The translations under genes were made by a program, and so were the position numbers. Positions 49,966 through 59,214 of a DNA stretch of 64,000 nucleotides are shown here, one piece after another (position 1 is the stretch's first letter; each line of letters opens with the position of its first letter). This DNA comes from Merdivicinus sp050943495 (GTDB taxonomy: Bacteria; Bacillota; Clostridia; Oscillospirales; Ruminococcaceae): assembly GCA_050943495.1 (NCBI GenBank), contig JBMNPH010000004.1, forward strand, positions 124,001-188,000, read 5' to 3'. The notes below the pieces were generated by a model. The model worked only from the letters and a program-made list of their open reading frames with translations. It ran no database searches and was not told the DNA's origin.

Positions 49966-50792
49966 GATTCGTTGAGAGATGAATTGGTAATTTCTTCAAA
50001 TTCGCCGATTTTTCTGAATTTATTATACCGTGCTTCCAGCAAATTTGCAACACCTTTTTGCATATATTTGCGAATACTTTCCAAAATTGTGTCCGCAATA
50101 TTTTCGGCCATCAATTGAGGATTGGTATGAGCACCTCCCTGCGGTTCGGGGATGATGCCGTCACAAATACCGAATTCAACCAGATCTTCGGCTGTAATGC
50201 GAAGTTTTTCTGCTGCTTCCTTTTCCTTGGAAGGATCTTTCCAGAGGATACTGGCGCATCCACGCGGAGAAATGACGCTGTATACCGCATTCTGCAGCAT
50301 ATAAAGGGCATCACAGACTCCGAGAGCGAGTGCACCGCCCGAACCGCCTTCTCCCAGTACAATGGAAATAATGGGAGTTTTTAGACGGCTGAATTCCAGC
50401 AGATTCCGTGCGATGGCCTCCCCTTGTCCCCGTTCTTCGGCGGCAATGCCGCAAAATGCACCGGGTGTATCGATAAAGCAGATAACGGGACGATGAAATT
50501 TTTCCGCCTGTTTTGCCAGACGGAGAGCCTTGCGGTATCCTTCCGGATGGGGACAGGCAAAATTCGTGCGCTTATTCTCTTCCAGATCGCGGCCTTTTAC
50601 CTGGCCGATAACCGTGACCGGAATTCCGCTGATTTTTCCGATTCCGCCTAAGATTGCCGGGTCATCGCCAAAGCAGCGGTCTCCGTGCATTTCGTAGAAT
50701 TCATCAAAAATCAGGGGAATGTAATCATTGACGGTTGGACGGTTTTTATGGCGGATCAGTTCAATCCGTTCCCATGCAGTTAATTCATTCAT
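49962..50792 (-). CDS. accA: Acetyl-CoA carboxylase carboxyltransferase subunit alpha
   Basis: A 276-residue AccA: TAWERIELIRHKNRPTVNDY at the start, PEGYRKALRLAKQAEKFHRP, IDTPGAFCGIAAEERGQGEA and VLGEGGSGGALALG. With AccD it transfers the carboxyl group from carboxybiotin to acetyl-CoA to form malonyl-CoA. It lacks the longer N-terminal helix of E. coli AccA (319 residues), as is common in Clostridia. Its start overlaps the accD end by 8 bases, so the two subunits are coupled. Confidence 0.96.
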   Translation of the reverse strand: MNELTAWERIELIRHKNRPTVNDYIPLIFDEFYEMHGDRCFGDDPAILGGIGKISGIPVTVIGQVKGRDLEENKRTNFACPHPEGYRKALRLAKQAEKFHRPVICFIDTPGAFCGIAAEERGQGEAIARNLLEFSRLKTPIISIVLGEGGSGGALALGVCDALYMLQNAVYSVISPRGCASILWKDPSKEKEAAEKLRITAEDLVEFGICDGIIPEPQGGAHTNPQLMAENIADTILESIRKYMQKGVANLLEARYNKFRKIGEFEEITNSSLNES

Positions 50793-51663
50793 GGCTGGGT
50801 CCCTCCGTCGTATTGAGATGAAGCTTCAGAAGTTTCGAAATAGTGCGGCGCATATTCACGCGATTCACGATCATATCTACAAAACCATGTTCCAGCAGGA
50901 ATTCTGCCGACTGAAAATCATCAGGCAGACGCTGTTTGATGGTATCTTCGATGACTCTGCGTCCTGCAAAGCCCACCAGCACTTTGGGCTCAGCGATAAT
51001 GATATCACCCAATGAAGCAAAGGAAGCGGTTACGCCACCTGTGGTGGGATCTGTGAGGACAGTAATGTAAAGCAGTCCGGCATCGGAATGCCGAGCAATG
51101 GCGGCAGAGGTTTTGGCCATCTGCATGAGGGAAAGGATTCCTTCCTGCATTCGTGCACCACCGGACGCTGCAAACAGGACGACCGGCAGCTGTTTTTGAA
51201 TGGCATGTTCAAAAGCACGCGCAATTTTTTCCCCGACGACTGAACCCATGGAGGCCATCATAAAATGAGAGTCCATAATGACAATGACACATTTCCGGGT
51301 ACGAATGGAACATTCTCCGGTGATGACCGCGTCATTCAGTCCGGTAGCCTTGCGGGCGGATTCCAGCTTTTCAGGATATCCCTCAAAATTCAGCGGATTT
51401 TTGGAAATAAGATCCGCATCCAGTTCCACAAAACTGTCCTTATCGACTGTAATCTCCAGACGTTCCCGTGCAGAAATACGGGCATGATAATTACAGGCGG
51501 AACAAACCTTCATTGCAGATTTGAAATCGTCCATAAACATCACGTTCTGGCAGCGGGGGCATTTGAAGAGCAGATCATTGGGCATATTGGCCCGGACCGG
51601 GTTCGTGCTCTTATTATCGTAATCAAGGCGGGACTTGACCACTTTGAATAAATCTTCCAGCAT
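50785..51663 (-). CDS. accD: Acetyl-CoA carboxylase carboxyltransferase subunit beta
   Basis: A 292-residue AccD with the N-terminal zinc ribbon CPRCQNVMF...CSACNYH (about residues 34-57), and the crotonase-fold motifs FAASGGARMQEG and PTTGGVTASFASLGD. It partners with AccA in the carboxyltransferase. It sits between accC (40-base gap) and accA (8-base overlap). Confidence 0.96.
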   Translation of the reverse strand: MLEDLFKVVKSRLDYDNKSTNPVRANMPNDLLFKCPRCQNVMFMDDFKSAMKVCSACNYHARISARERLEITVDKDSFVELDADLISKNPLNFEGYPEKLESARKATGLNDAVITGECSIRTRKCVIVIMDSHFMMASMGSVVGEKIARAFEHAIQKQLPVVLFAASGGARMQEGILSLMQMAKTSAAIARHSDAGLLYITVLTDPTTGGVTASFASLGDIIIAEPKVLVGFAGRRVIEDTIKQRLPDDFQSAEFLLEHGFVDMIVNRVNMRRTISKLLKLHLNTTEGPSHE

Positions 51664-51703
51664 AAAAATTCCTCAGGCCTTTCCAAGAAATTAGGATCCC
51701 CGG

Positions 51704-53059
51704 TCAAGGTTTCGCGGGAAAAAGATCCTTGCGCCGGTTCAGAAAGCCGATGTCATAGCGGGCAGCTTCCACATCGCTGTCTTTAATCAAGTTTAACTGA
51801 AAATCGATGTTGGTGTCAACCCCTTCGACCAAAAATTCTGCCAATGCCCACTTCATTTTCATCAGCGCTTCGGCGCGGGTGGGAGCATAGACAATCAGCT
51901 TGGCGATCATACTGTCATAATAAGGGGGGATTTCGCAGCCTTGGTACATAGCGGAATCGATCCGAATACCAGGGCCACCCGGCATGTGCAGGCTAACGAT
52001 TTTTCCTGGACAAGGCCGGAAATCCAGCGCAGGATTTTCCGCATTGACCCGGCATTCAATCGCATGGCCGGTCATACGAATTTCTTCCTGCTTGACCGAA
52101 AGCGGTTCACCTGCCGCAATGCGGAGCTGGGATTTTACCAGATCAATGCCCGTGACCTGTTCGGTGATGGGATGTTCCACCTGAATCCGGGTATTCATCT
52201 CCATAAAGTAAAAATTTTCACCCGAAAGCAGGAATTCGATGGTGCCGACATTGCGGTATCCACAAGCGGCAGCCGCCTTTTTAGCAGCCTCTCCCATCCG
52301 GTCACGGAGGGCAGGAGTCAGAATCGGACAGGGACATTCCTCGATCATTTTCTGGTTTCGGCGCTGCAGAGAGCAGTCGCGTTCACCCAGATGGACAATA
52401 TTCCCGTAATTATCTGCCATAATCTGAATCTCTACATGGCGGGGATCGACAATGAATTTTTCAAGATAAATGCCATCGTTGCCGAAGAAACTTTTTGCTT
52501 CCTGTTTGGCGGTGAGAATGGCACTTTCAAGCTGTGATTCATTATCAACCTTGCGGATTCCGCGTCCGCCGCCGCCGGCAGAAGCCTTGACCATAACGGG
52601 ATAGCCAATTTCTGCAGCAATCTGTTTGGCTTCTTCCAGCGAGGAAATCTCACCGTCTGAGCCGGGCACAACCGGAACGCCGGCAGCTTTCATCGTTGCT
52701 TTGGCCTCCGCCTTGTCACCCATCTGATCCATCGCGGAGGGAGGCGGTCCGATAAAGGTGATGCCGCATTTTTCGCACATCCGTGCAAAGTTTGCATTTT
52801 CCGAGAGAAATCCGAATCCCGGATGAATTGCTTCAGCGCCCGTGAGTTCACAGGCGGCAAGAATAGACTTAATATTGAGATAGCTGTCAGAAGTTTTGGC
52901 AGGGCCAATACAGATTGCTTCGTCGGCGATTTGAGCATGCAGAGCAGAGCGATCCGCTTCTGAGAAAACGGCAACCGTTGCGATGCCGAGTTCCCGACAG
53001 GCGCGGATGATGCGAACGGCAATTTCACCGCGGTTCGCGATTAAAACTTTACGAAACAT
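51704..53059 (-). CDS. accC: Acetyl-CoA carboxylase biotin carboxylase subunit
   Basis: A 451-residue ATP-grasp biotin carboxylase: FRKVLIANRGEIAVRIIRAC, KASAGGGGRGIRKV (ATP loop), HLGERDCSLQRRNQKMIEEC and MEMNTRIQVEHPITE. It carboxylates the biotin on AccB using ATP and bicarbonate. The ATG at 53059 lies 10 bases after GGGAG; a GTG three codons earlier overlaps the fabZ stop and touches the ribosome site. Confidence 0.97.
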   Translation of the reverse strand: MFRKVLIANRGEIAVRIIRACRELGIATVAVFSEADRSALHAQIADEAICIGPAKTSDSYLNIKSILAACELTGAEAIHPGFGFLSENANFARMCEKCGITFIGPPPSAMDQMGDKAEAKATMKAAGVPVVPGSDGEISSLEEAKQIAAEIGYPVMVKASAGGGGRGIRKVDNESQLESAILTAKQEAKSFFGNDGIYLEKFIVDPRHVEIQIMADNYGNIVHLGERDCSLQRRNQKMIEECPCPILTPALRDRMGEAAKKAAAACGYRNVGTIEFLLSGENFYFMEMNTRIQVEHPITEQVTGIDLVKSQLRIAAGEPLSVKQEEIRMTGHAIECRVNAENPALDFRPCPGKIVSLHMPGGPGIRIDSAMYQGCEIPPYYDSMIAKLIVYAPTRAEALMKMKWALAEFLVEGVDTNIDFQLNLIKDSDVEAARYDIGFLNRRKDLFPAKP

Positions 53060-53064
53060 GGATG

Positions 53065-53496
53065 TCACGCTCCCAAAACCGAAGAGAATTCGGCAGTGGC
53101 GATTTTTTTGCCGTCTACCGTAGCGGTACCTTTGCAGAAGCTGACGCCGTGTACGGTTTTGATGACCTCGACTTCGAGAGTCAGCGTGTCGCCAGGACCG
53201 GCTTTGCCCCGGAAACGAGCCTTATCAATACCGGCAAAGAATGCAATTTTTCCTTTGTTTTCCGGCAGACAGAGCGCACAGACGGCTCCGGTCTGGGCGA
53301 GCATTTCGATGGTGAGAACGCCAGGCTGAACCGGTTCCTGCGGGAAATGCCCTTTGAACCAGAACTCATCCGGTTTGAGATATTTTTTGGCAACTGCACG
53401 GACCCCGGGCTCCAGTTCCACAACCTCATCAATCAGCAGAAAAGGGTCGCGGTGAGGGATAATTTCTTTGATCTGTTCCAGATTCAGGACGGACAT
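53065..53496 (-). CDS. fabZ: 3-hydroxyacyl-ACP dehydratase
   Basis: A 143-residue hot-dog-fold dehydratase with the signature IIPHRDPFLLID (catalytic His) and the Glu helix FPQEPVQPGVLTIEMLAQTG. It removes water from beta-hydroxyacyl-ACP in the elongation cycle. AAAGGGG lies 8 bases before the ATG at 53496; an upstream ATG overlapping accB is less likely. Confidence 0.97.
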   Translation of the reverse strand: MSVLNLEQIKEIIPHRDPFLLIDEVVELEPGVRAVAKKYLKPDEFWFKGHFPQEPVQPGVLTIEMLAQTGAVCALCLPENKGKIAFFAGIDKARFRGKAGPGDTLTLEVEVIKTVHGVSFCKGTATVDGKKIATAEFSSVLGA

Positions 53497-53512
53497 GGAT
53501 AATACCCCTTTC

Positions 53513-53959
53513 TCATTCAATAATCAGGATCGGCTGGCCGTATTCGACCGGCTGCCCGTCCTGTACCAGAATTTTCTTGACTTTTCCGTCAAATTCACTC
53601 TGAATTTCATTCATCAGCTTCATAGATTCAATGATGAAAAGCACATCACCTTTTTTAACCGTTTTTCCTTCGCTGACAAAGGGCGCTTTATCAGGGGAGG
53701 GGGCGGCATAGAAAGTGCCCACAATAGGTGATTTAACAATATTGCCGGAAACTTCTTCCTTTTTAGGGGCGGGAACCGGTGCGGCAGCAGGGATTGCGGC
53801 AACAGCAGCCGTTTCTCCCTGCACAATGATTTCCTTCTGTTCTGCTTTCAGCGAGAGTTCGAAGTCGCCATCCTTGATCTGGACAGCCGTAAGGCCAGTA
53901 TCAGCCATTTTTTCCATCAATTCCTTGATTTCCGAAACGGTCAGTTTCAATTCGGACAT
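53513..53959 (-). CDS. accB: Biotin carboxyl carrier protein of acetyl-CoA carboxylase
   Basis: A 148-residue BCCP. The N-terminal helical region is followed by an Ala/Pro-rich linker (about residues 55-75) and a biotinyl domain whose lysine lies in IIESMKLMNEIQSEFDG (near residue 114). It shuttles carboxybiotin between AccC and AccA/AccD. The ATG at 53959 has AAAGGAAG 8 bases upstream; an in-frame GTG three codons before is too close to that site. Confidence 0.95.
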   Translation of the reverse strand: MSELKLTVSEIKELMEKMADTGLTAVQIKDGDFELSLKAEQKEIIVQGETAAVAAIPAAAPVPAPKKEEVSGNIVKSPIVGTFYAAPSPDKAPFVSEGKTVKKGDVLFIIESMKLMNEIQSEFDGKVKKILVQDGQPVEYGQPILIIE

Positions 53960-53980
53960 GGGAAACACTTCCTTTCGGGA

Positions 53981-55216
53981 TTAGTCCTGATATTTTTTCA
54001 GGCAGAGAGTGGCGTTATGGCCGCCGAATCCAAGCGAATTGGAGAGGGCAACCCGAATATCCGCTTTGCGGGGGCCTTCCGGGACGCAGTCAAGATCGCA
54101 GTCCTCATCGGGGACTTTGTAACCGAGCGTCTGAGGGATCACGCCGTTTTCCAGAGAAAGCGCTGTGATAATTGCTTCTACTGCACCTGCAGCGCCGAGC
54201 ATATGGCCGGTCATGGATTTGGTGGAAGATACCGCGACTTTGGCGGCATGTTCGCCTAATGCTTTCTTAATCGCGATCGTTTCATAACGCTCATTGATCG
54301 GAGTGGAAGTACCATGTGCATTGATGTAATCGACATCTTCTGCGGAGAGACCGCCTTCCTCAAAGGAAAGCTGCATTGCTTTGGCAGCTGCATCTCCTTC
54401 CGGAGAAGGGCTGGTGATATGATAGGCATCACCGGTTGCACCATATCCGACAATTTCTGCATAAATATGTGCACCGCGTGCCTTAGCATGTTCAAGTTCT
54501 TCCAGAACAAGCATACCGGCACCTTCGCCCATGACAAAGCCGCAACGTTCCTTATCGAAGGGAATGGAAGCGCGATCCGGATCCGATGATGTACAGAGGG
54601 CACCCATGTTGTTGAATCCTGCTGTTGCGAATTTGGTGATCGAAGCCTCAGCGCCGCCGGTAATGCAGGCGTCCAAATAACCATGCTTAATCTGGCGGAA
54701 AGCTTCACCTACTGCATGGGAGGAAGTCGCACAGGCAGTGACCGGTGCAAAGTTTGCTCCCTTGAAGCCGGTGCGGATCGAGATCATGCCGGCAGCCATA
54801 TTGCTGATGAGCATGGGAATGAAGAAAACGGAAACCCGTTTGCTGCCCTTCTGCTCGAATTTGGTGTGTTCTTCTTCAAAGGTCTGGATGCCGCCGATAC
54901 CGCTGCCGACAATAACGCCGACCCGGTAAGGATCCAAATCCTTCAGATCACTGCCGCAGTTTTCCAGCGCCTGATGAGCGGCACACAATGCATACTGACA
55001 GTATAGGTCCGTACGGCGCTGCTCCTTTTTATCCACAACTGGTGCTGGGTCGAAATTCTTGACCATGGCAGCCAGCTTGACTTCGATATCCGAAGTATCA
55101 AAACGGTCAATTTCCGAAATTCCATGTTTGCCAGCCAGAAGATTTTCCCACATTGTCGGGACGTCGTTTCCGATTGGAGTAATCGCGCCGATTCCCGTGA
55201 TGACAACTCGTTTCAT
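53981..55216 (-). CDS. fabF: 3-oxoacyl-ACP synthase II
   Basis: A 411-residue condensing enzyme: KRVVITGIGAITPIGNDVPT at the start, active-site Cys in PVTACATSSHAVGEA, first His in NAHGTSTPINE, second His in STKSMTGHMLGAAGAVEAI. It elongates acyl-ACP with malonyl-ACP. The ATG at 55216 follows GGAGG by 11 bases; an ATG at 55234 that overlaps the fabG stop contains that ribosome site. Confidence 0.97.
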   Translation of the reverse strand: MKRVVITGIGAITPIGNDVPTMWENLLAGKHGISEIDRFDTSDIEVKLAAMVKNFDPAPVVDKKEQRRTDLYCQYALCAAHQALENCGSDLKDLDPYRVGVIVGSGIGGIQTFEEEHTKFEQKGSKRVSVFFIPMLISNMAAGMISIRTGFKGANFAPVTACATSSHAVGEAFRQIKHGYLDACITGGAEASITKFATAGFNNMGALCTSSDPDRASIPFDKERCGFVMGEGAGMLVLEELEHAKARGAHIYAEIVGYGATGDAYHITSPSPEGDAAAKAMQLSFEEGGLSAEDVDYINAHGTSTPINERYETIAIKKALGEHAAKVAVSSTKSMTGHMLGAAGAVEAIITALSLENGVIPQTLGYKVPDEDCDLDCVPEGPRKADIRVALSNSLGFGGHNATLCLKKYQD

Positions 55217-55233
55217 GTATTTTGATTCCTCCA

Positions 55234-55977
55234 TTACATCGACATACAGCCGGATACTTCCAGAACCTGTCCGGTCACATAGGAAGCCCGATCCGACGCG
55301 AAGAATGCGACGGCATTGGCAATATCCTCGGGTTGTCCGAAGCGCTTGAGCGCAATATTCTGGATAATCGCTTCTTTGTATTTTTCATCCAGCACATCGG
55401 TCATTGGAGTCTGGATGAAGCCGGGAGCAACGGCATTGACGGTAATTCCGCGGCCGCCCAGTTCCTTGGCAGCCGTTTTGGTCATGCCGATAATGCCAGC
55501 TTTGGCAGCAGAGTAGTTCATCTGCCCCGCATTGCCGTACAGTCCGGCAACAGAGGAAATATTGATAATCCGTCCGCTGCGCTGGCGAATCATGACGCCG
55601 CTGACATGGCGCATCATGTTGAAAACGGATTTGTAGTTCACATTGGTAACGATATCGAATTGCTCTTCACTCATGCGAGCAAGCAGGCCGTCGCGGGTGA
55701 TACCGGCATTGTTGACGAGAACATCAATGCTGCCGAAACGTTCTTTGACTGCTTTGGTCATTGCTTCGCAAGCTGCAAAATCCGAAACATCGCAAAGAAA
55801 GCATTCTGCTTCCACACCAAATGCACGGCAAGCTTCCGCCGTCTGTTTTCCGCCATTTTCAAGTTCCTGTTCACCGCGGCAGTTGATGGCAACATTAAAG
55901 CCATCTGCGGCGAGAGTTTTCGCAATGCAGGCGCCGATTCCCTGAGAAGCGCCCGTAATCAGTGCAGTTTTTGCCAT
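55234..55977 (-). CDS. fabG: 3-oxoacyl-ACP reductase
   Basis: A 247-residue short-chain dehydrogenase: TALITGASQGIGACIA (NADPH loop), VNNAGITRDGL, ISSVAGLYGNAGQMNYSAAK with the Ser-Tyr-Lys triad, and VAPGFIQTPMTD. It reduces 3-oxoacyl-ACP. The start at 55977 places AAAGGA 8 bases upstream. Confidence 0.97.
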   Translation of the reverse strand: MAKTALITGASQGIGACIAKTLAADGFNVAINCRGEQELENGGKQTAEACRAFGVEAECFLCDVSDFAACEAMTKAVKERFGSIDVLVNNAGITRDGLLARMSEEQFDIVTNVNYKSVFNMMRHVSGVMIRQRSGRIINISSVAGLYGNAGQMNYSAAKAGIIGMTKTAAKELGGRGITVNAVAPGFIQTPMTDVLDEKYKEAIIQNIALKRFGQPEDIANAVAFFASDRASYVTGQVLEVSGCMSM

Positions 55978-56019
55978 AACAAACATCCTTTCCGAGGAAA
56001 AAGTATATCCAAAAATCGA

Positions 56020-56973
56020 TCATTCGTCAAGATTTATCGCAGACGCTTTTGTTTTGAGCAATTCTTCGGCCTGCTCAAAGATATCTGTAACAATTTTGGC
56101 ACATGGGCGGATTTCCGTCACCATACCGGCAATCTGACCAGCCATAAAGCTTCCGTTTTCTAAATCGCCTTCTTTTGCAGCGCGGCGCAGAGATCCGATG
56201 GTGAGTTCTTCGATTTCTTCAAAAGTGGCACCAGCGCGCTCTTTTTCGATCACCTTTTTCGTGTAACGGTTTTTAATCTGACGTACAGCCGCACCGCCGC
56301 AGATCTGACCAGTTACAGCGGAATCTGTATCCTTTGCTTTGAGTACAAGATCTTTGTAGTTTGGATGAATCTGACATTCTTCCGAAGCAAGAAAGACTGT
56401 TCCCATTTGAACACCTTCCGCACCCAGCATCATGACTGCGGCGAGTCCTCTTCCATCGGCGATGCCGCCAGCTGCAATGACAGGAATAGACACTGCATCC
56501 ACAACCTGTGGTACCAGACACATAGTGGTCGTTTGTCCGATATGACCGCCGGATTCACATCCTTCTGCAATGACAGCATCTGCACCGGCCCGTTCCATTC
56601 TCCTGGCGAGAGCGACGGACGGAACAACCGGGATCACCTTAATACCAGCAGCTTTCCAGCTTTCCATATATTTTCCAGGATTTCCAGCACCGGTTGTCAC
56701 AACAGCGACGCCTTCTTCTACTACAATTTTTGCGAGATCATCCGCATTGGGACTCATCAACATGATGTTTACACCAAAAGGCTTGTCCGTTAATTTTTTC
56801 GCTTTGCGAATTTCTTCGCGGATTACTTCTGCAGGTGCAGAACCGCCGGCAATCAGGCCCACGCCGCCTGCGTTGGAAACCGCTGCGGCGAGCGTGGACT
56901 CCGCCACCCAAGCCATACCGCCTTGTAAAACCGGGTATTGGACACCCAGCAGTTCCGTAATTCTGGTTTTCAT
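56020..56973 (-). CDS. fabK: Enoyl-ACP reductase II (FMN-dependent)
   Basis: A 317-residue TIM-barrel flavoprotein of the nitronate monooxygenase/FabK family: YPVLQGGMAWVAESTLAAAV, SNAGGVGLIAGGSAP, AEGCESGGHIGQTTTM and IAAGGIADGRGLAAVMMLGA. It carries out the last reduction of the fatty-acid cycle. FabK, rather than FabI, is the usual choice in Clostridia and is known to be insensitive to triclosan. It lies between fabH and fabG in a continuous operon. Confidence 0.95.
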   Translation of the reverse strand: MKTRITELLGVQYPVLQGGMAWVAESTLAAAVSNAGGVGLIAGGSAPAEVIREEIRKAKKLTDKPFGVNIMLMSPNADDLAKIVVEEGVAVVTTGAGNPGKYMESWKAAGIKVIPVVPSVALARRMERAGADAVIAEGCESGGHIGQTTTMCLVPQVVDAVSIPVIAAGGIADGRGLAAVMMLGAEGVQMGTVFLASEECQIHPNYKDLVLKAKDTDSAVTGQICGGAAVRQIKNRYTKKVIEKERAGATFEEIEELTIGSLRRAAKEGDLENGSFMAGQIAGMVTEIRPCAKIVTDIFEQAEELLKTKASAINLDE

Positions 56974-56996
56974 TTTCTATTCTTCCTTTCCTTCCA

Positions 56997-57980
56997 TCAA
57001 TATTCAAAAATTGCGCTGCCATATACCAGTCCTGCGCCGAATCCAACCAGACAAATTGTTTGACCTTTTTGGATTCTTCCGTCGCGGATGGCTTCGTCTA
57101 GCGCAATGGGAATGCAGGCAGAAGAGGTGTTAGCACGTTCTGCAATATTGCAGATAGTTTTTTCCATTGGGAATTTCAATGCGGAATTTGCAGTCTGAAT
57201 AATTCGGATATTTGCCTGATGCGGAATCAGCCAGTCAATTTGATCTAACGCAATTCCATATTTTTCACAAACTTCCCGTACGGCTTTTGGCATCGCAGTT
57301 ACTGCAAATTTATATACTTTATGTCCGTCCATATATAGTATTTCCGGTTTGGATTCTATAAAACCATCACAGGATTGTGTAGAACGGGTCTGAACAAAGG
57401 GTACACTGTTTTCTTTGTGTCGAGCAAATAAGGTGCACGCACCAGTGCCATCCGTGCCTAAAACTGAGGCAAATGGTCTGTCAGATGGACCTAAAATGAC
57501 TGCACCAGCACCATCACCGAAGAGGACGCAGGTGGAACGATCGGTATAATCCGTAATCTGTGACAGTTTTTCTGAAGAAATGACCATAATTCGGCGCATG
57601 CCGTTTTGTAAATAGAGATGTGCCACATCCAATCCAAATACAAATCCGGCACAGGCGGCGTTAATGTCGAATGCAATGGCAGAGGAAGCGCCAATTTTTC
57701 CCTGTACAATGCACGCCAGAGAAGGTGTATAATAATCGGAGGTGACGGTTGTGCAGAGAATCATGTCCAGATCCTCTGCGGATAAACCAGCATTTTCCAG
57801 TGCGCGTTGTGCCGCCTGGACAGCCATCTCAAAATTGGCGCCATCGTGCAGATGACGGCGTTTGATTCCGGAATGTTTTACAATCCATTCATCTGATGTC
57901 TCAACATATTGGGTAAACTCTTCGTTTTCCACAATCCGTTCCGGTACAAAGGAACCGGTTCCCAGAATTTGAATGCCCAT
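56997..57980 (-). CDS. fabH: 3-oxoacyl-ACP synthase III
   Basis: A 327-residue KAS III that condenses an acyl-CoA primer with malonyl-ACP. Active-site Cys in NAACAGFVFGLD, His in WLIPHQANIRI, Asn in AERANTSSACIPIAL (the common form is GNTSAAS). It is the first gene of the minus-strand fab/acc operon, 24 bases before fabK. AAAGGAAG precedes the ATG at 57980; twelve in-frame codons further upstream have no ribosome site. Confidence 0.96.
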   Translation of the reverse strand: MGIQILGTGSFVPERIVENEEFTQYVETSDEWIVKHSGIKRRHLHDGANFEMAVQAAQRALENAGLSAEDLDMILCTTVTSDYYTPSLACIVQGKIGASSAIAFDINAACAGFVFGLDVAHLYLQNGMRRIMVISSEKLSQITDYTDRSTCVLFGDGAGAVILGPSDRPFASVLGTDGTGACTLFARHKENSVPFVQTRSTQSCDGFIESKPEILYMDGHKVYKFAVTAMPKAVREVCEKYGIALDQIDWLIPHQANIRIIQTANSALKFPMEKTICNIAERANTSSACIPIALDEAIRDGRIQKGQTICLVGFGAGLVYGSAIFEY

Positions 57981-58065
57981 TTTTTCTTCCTTTCTACTAT
58001 CCATCATTCCGCGCATTCTTGAAAAACACTTGCAAAAACAGCGTAGATTTGTTATATTGAAAAGA

Positions 58066-58090
58066 GAGACGTTTGCAGGCGCAGCGTCTC
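58066..58090 (-). other. Hairpin in the fabH leader
   Basis: GAGACG (58066-58071) pairs with CGTCTC (58085-58090). It lies in the predicted transcript leader, about 10 bases after the start site, without a U-tract. Possible RNA-stability element. Confidence 0.4.
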
Positions 58091-58103
58091 CATACCTGAT
58101 ATT

Positions 58104-58132
58104 ATTGTACCGATTTGTAACCGATTTGTCAA
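58104..58132 (-). promoter_or_regulatory. Main promoter of the fab/acc operon with direct-repeat operator candidate
   Basis: On the minus strand TTGACA (58132-58127), 17 bases, TACAAT (58109-58104). The spacer contains two direct copies of ACAAATCGGT with 12-base period, overlapping both promoter boxes. They do not match known FapR or FabT sites. Confidence 0.85.
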
Positions 58133-58179
58133 CAAGTATTCGTGTCGTTTGGATAAATCACTGAATGAAGAAGGAAATT

Positions 58180-58208
58180 TTGCCAACTGTTTGACACTGT
58201 AATACGAT
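58180..58208 (+). promoter_or_regulatory. Promoter of fabD
   Basis: TTGCCA (58180-58185), 17 bases, TACGAT (58203-58208). Confidence 0.6.
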
Positions 58209-58261
58209 ATTTTGTCTAAAAAGGACGAATCTGTAAATTATATTCAGAAAGGACGTTTTCG

Positions 58262-59182
58262 ATGAATGCATTCTTATTTTCCGGTCAGGGATCCCAGAAG
58301 CCGGGAATGGCAGTGGAATTGACTGCTCATTCCCAGGCGGCAAAGGAGGTTTTTGATACGGCTTCTGCTGTATTGGGCTTTGATTTGCTGGGAATTTGCC
58401 GGGATGGTTCCGCAGAAGAACTTTCCGCAACGGAGGTTGCTCAACCCGCTATTATGGCAACTTCTCTTGCCGCGTTCCGCTGCTTGGAAGAAGCTGGGAT
58501 TTCTTGTGCAGCAGTTGCAGGTCATTCGCTGGGCGAATATGCGGCGATGGTGGCGAGCGGGATGCTGACAATGGAAGAAGGATTTAATCTGATTCGGTAT
58601 CGTGCAGCTGCAATGGGAAAATGTGCTGCTCAATCGGATGGGGCGATGGCTGCCATTGTCGGCTCTGATGAGGAGACGGTGAAAAAAGTCTGTGAGGAAA
58701 CAGATGGCTATGTTGTACCGGTAAACTTTAATTCGACCGCTCAGACGGTTATCGCAGGCGAAAAGGAAGCCGTAGCCGCTGCCTCTGCCAAATTTGCGGA
58801 AATGGGCAAACGTGCCATTCCGCTTGCCGTTGCGTCAGCATTTCATTCAAAGTTGATGCAACCAGCTGCGGATGAGTTTTATGAAGCGGCGCGGAAATTT
58901 AACTTCCGTGCTCCCAAGGTGGATTTCTATTCCAATCTTTCCGGTGAAAAGCTGACCGATTTTTCGGATATTCCGGCACGCCTGGCCAGCCATATCGTAT
59001 CACCGGTGTTGTTTACCCGAGAACTTGCATCCATGCAGCAGGCGGGAGTGGATACCTTTATCGAATGTGGTCCTGGAAAGGTGCTGACAGGACTTGTGAA
59101 AAAGACTCTGAAGGACGTTACAGCTTGTAATGTGGAGGATTGTAAATCCCTGGAAAAGGCATTGGAATGCTGTCAGAAATAA
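58262..59182 (+). CDS. fabD: Malonyl-CoA:ACP transacylase
   Basis: A 306-residue FabD: LFSGQGSQKPGM, the nucleophile in AGHSLGEYAAM (Ser near 91), VNFNSTAQTVIAGE and the active-site His in VASAFHSKLMQPA. It loads malonate onto ACP for the divergent fab operon. Its separation from that operon, with a shared intergenic control region, is the notable point. manA follows 32 bases later. Confidence 0.96.
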   Translation: MNAFLFSGQGSQKPGMAVELTAHSQAAKEVFDTASAVLGFDLLGICRDGSAEELSATEVAQPAIMATSLAAFRCLEEAGISCAAVAGHSLGEYAAMVASGMLTMEEGFNLIRYRAAAMGKCAAQSDGAMAAIVGSDEETVKKVCEETDGYVVPVNFNSTAQTVIAGEKEAVAAASAKFAEMGKRAIPLAVASAFHSKLMQPAADEFYEAARKFNFRAPKVDFYSNLSGEKLTDFSDIPARLASHIVSPVLFTRELASMQQAGVDTFIECGPGKVLTGLVKKTLKDVTACNVEDCKSLEKALECCQK

Positions 59183-59214
59183 TTGATATCACAATGTATT
59201 GAGGAGGAAAAAAC

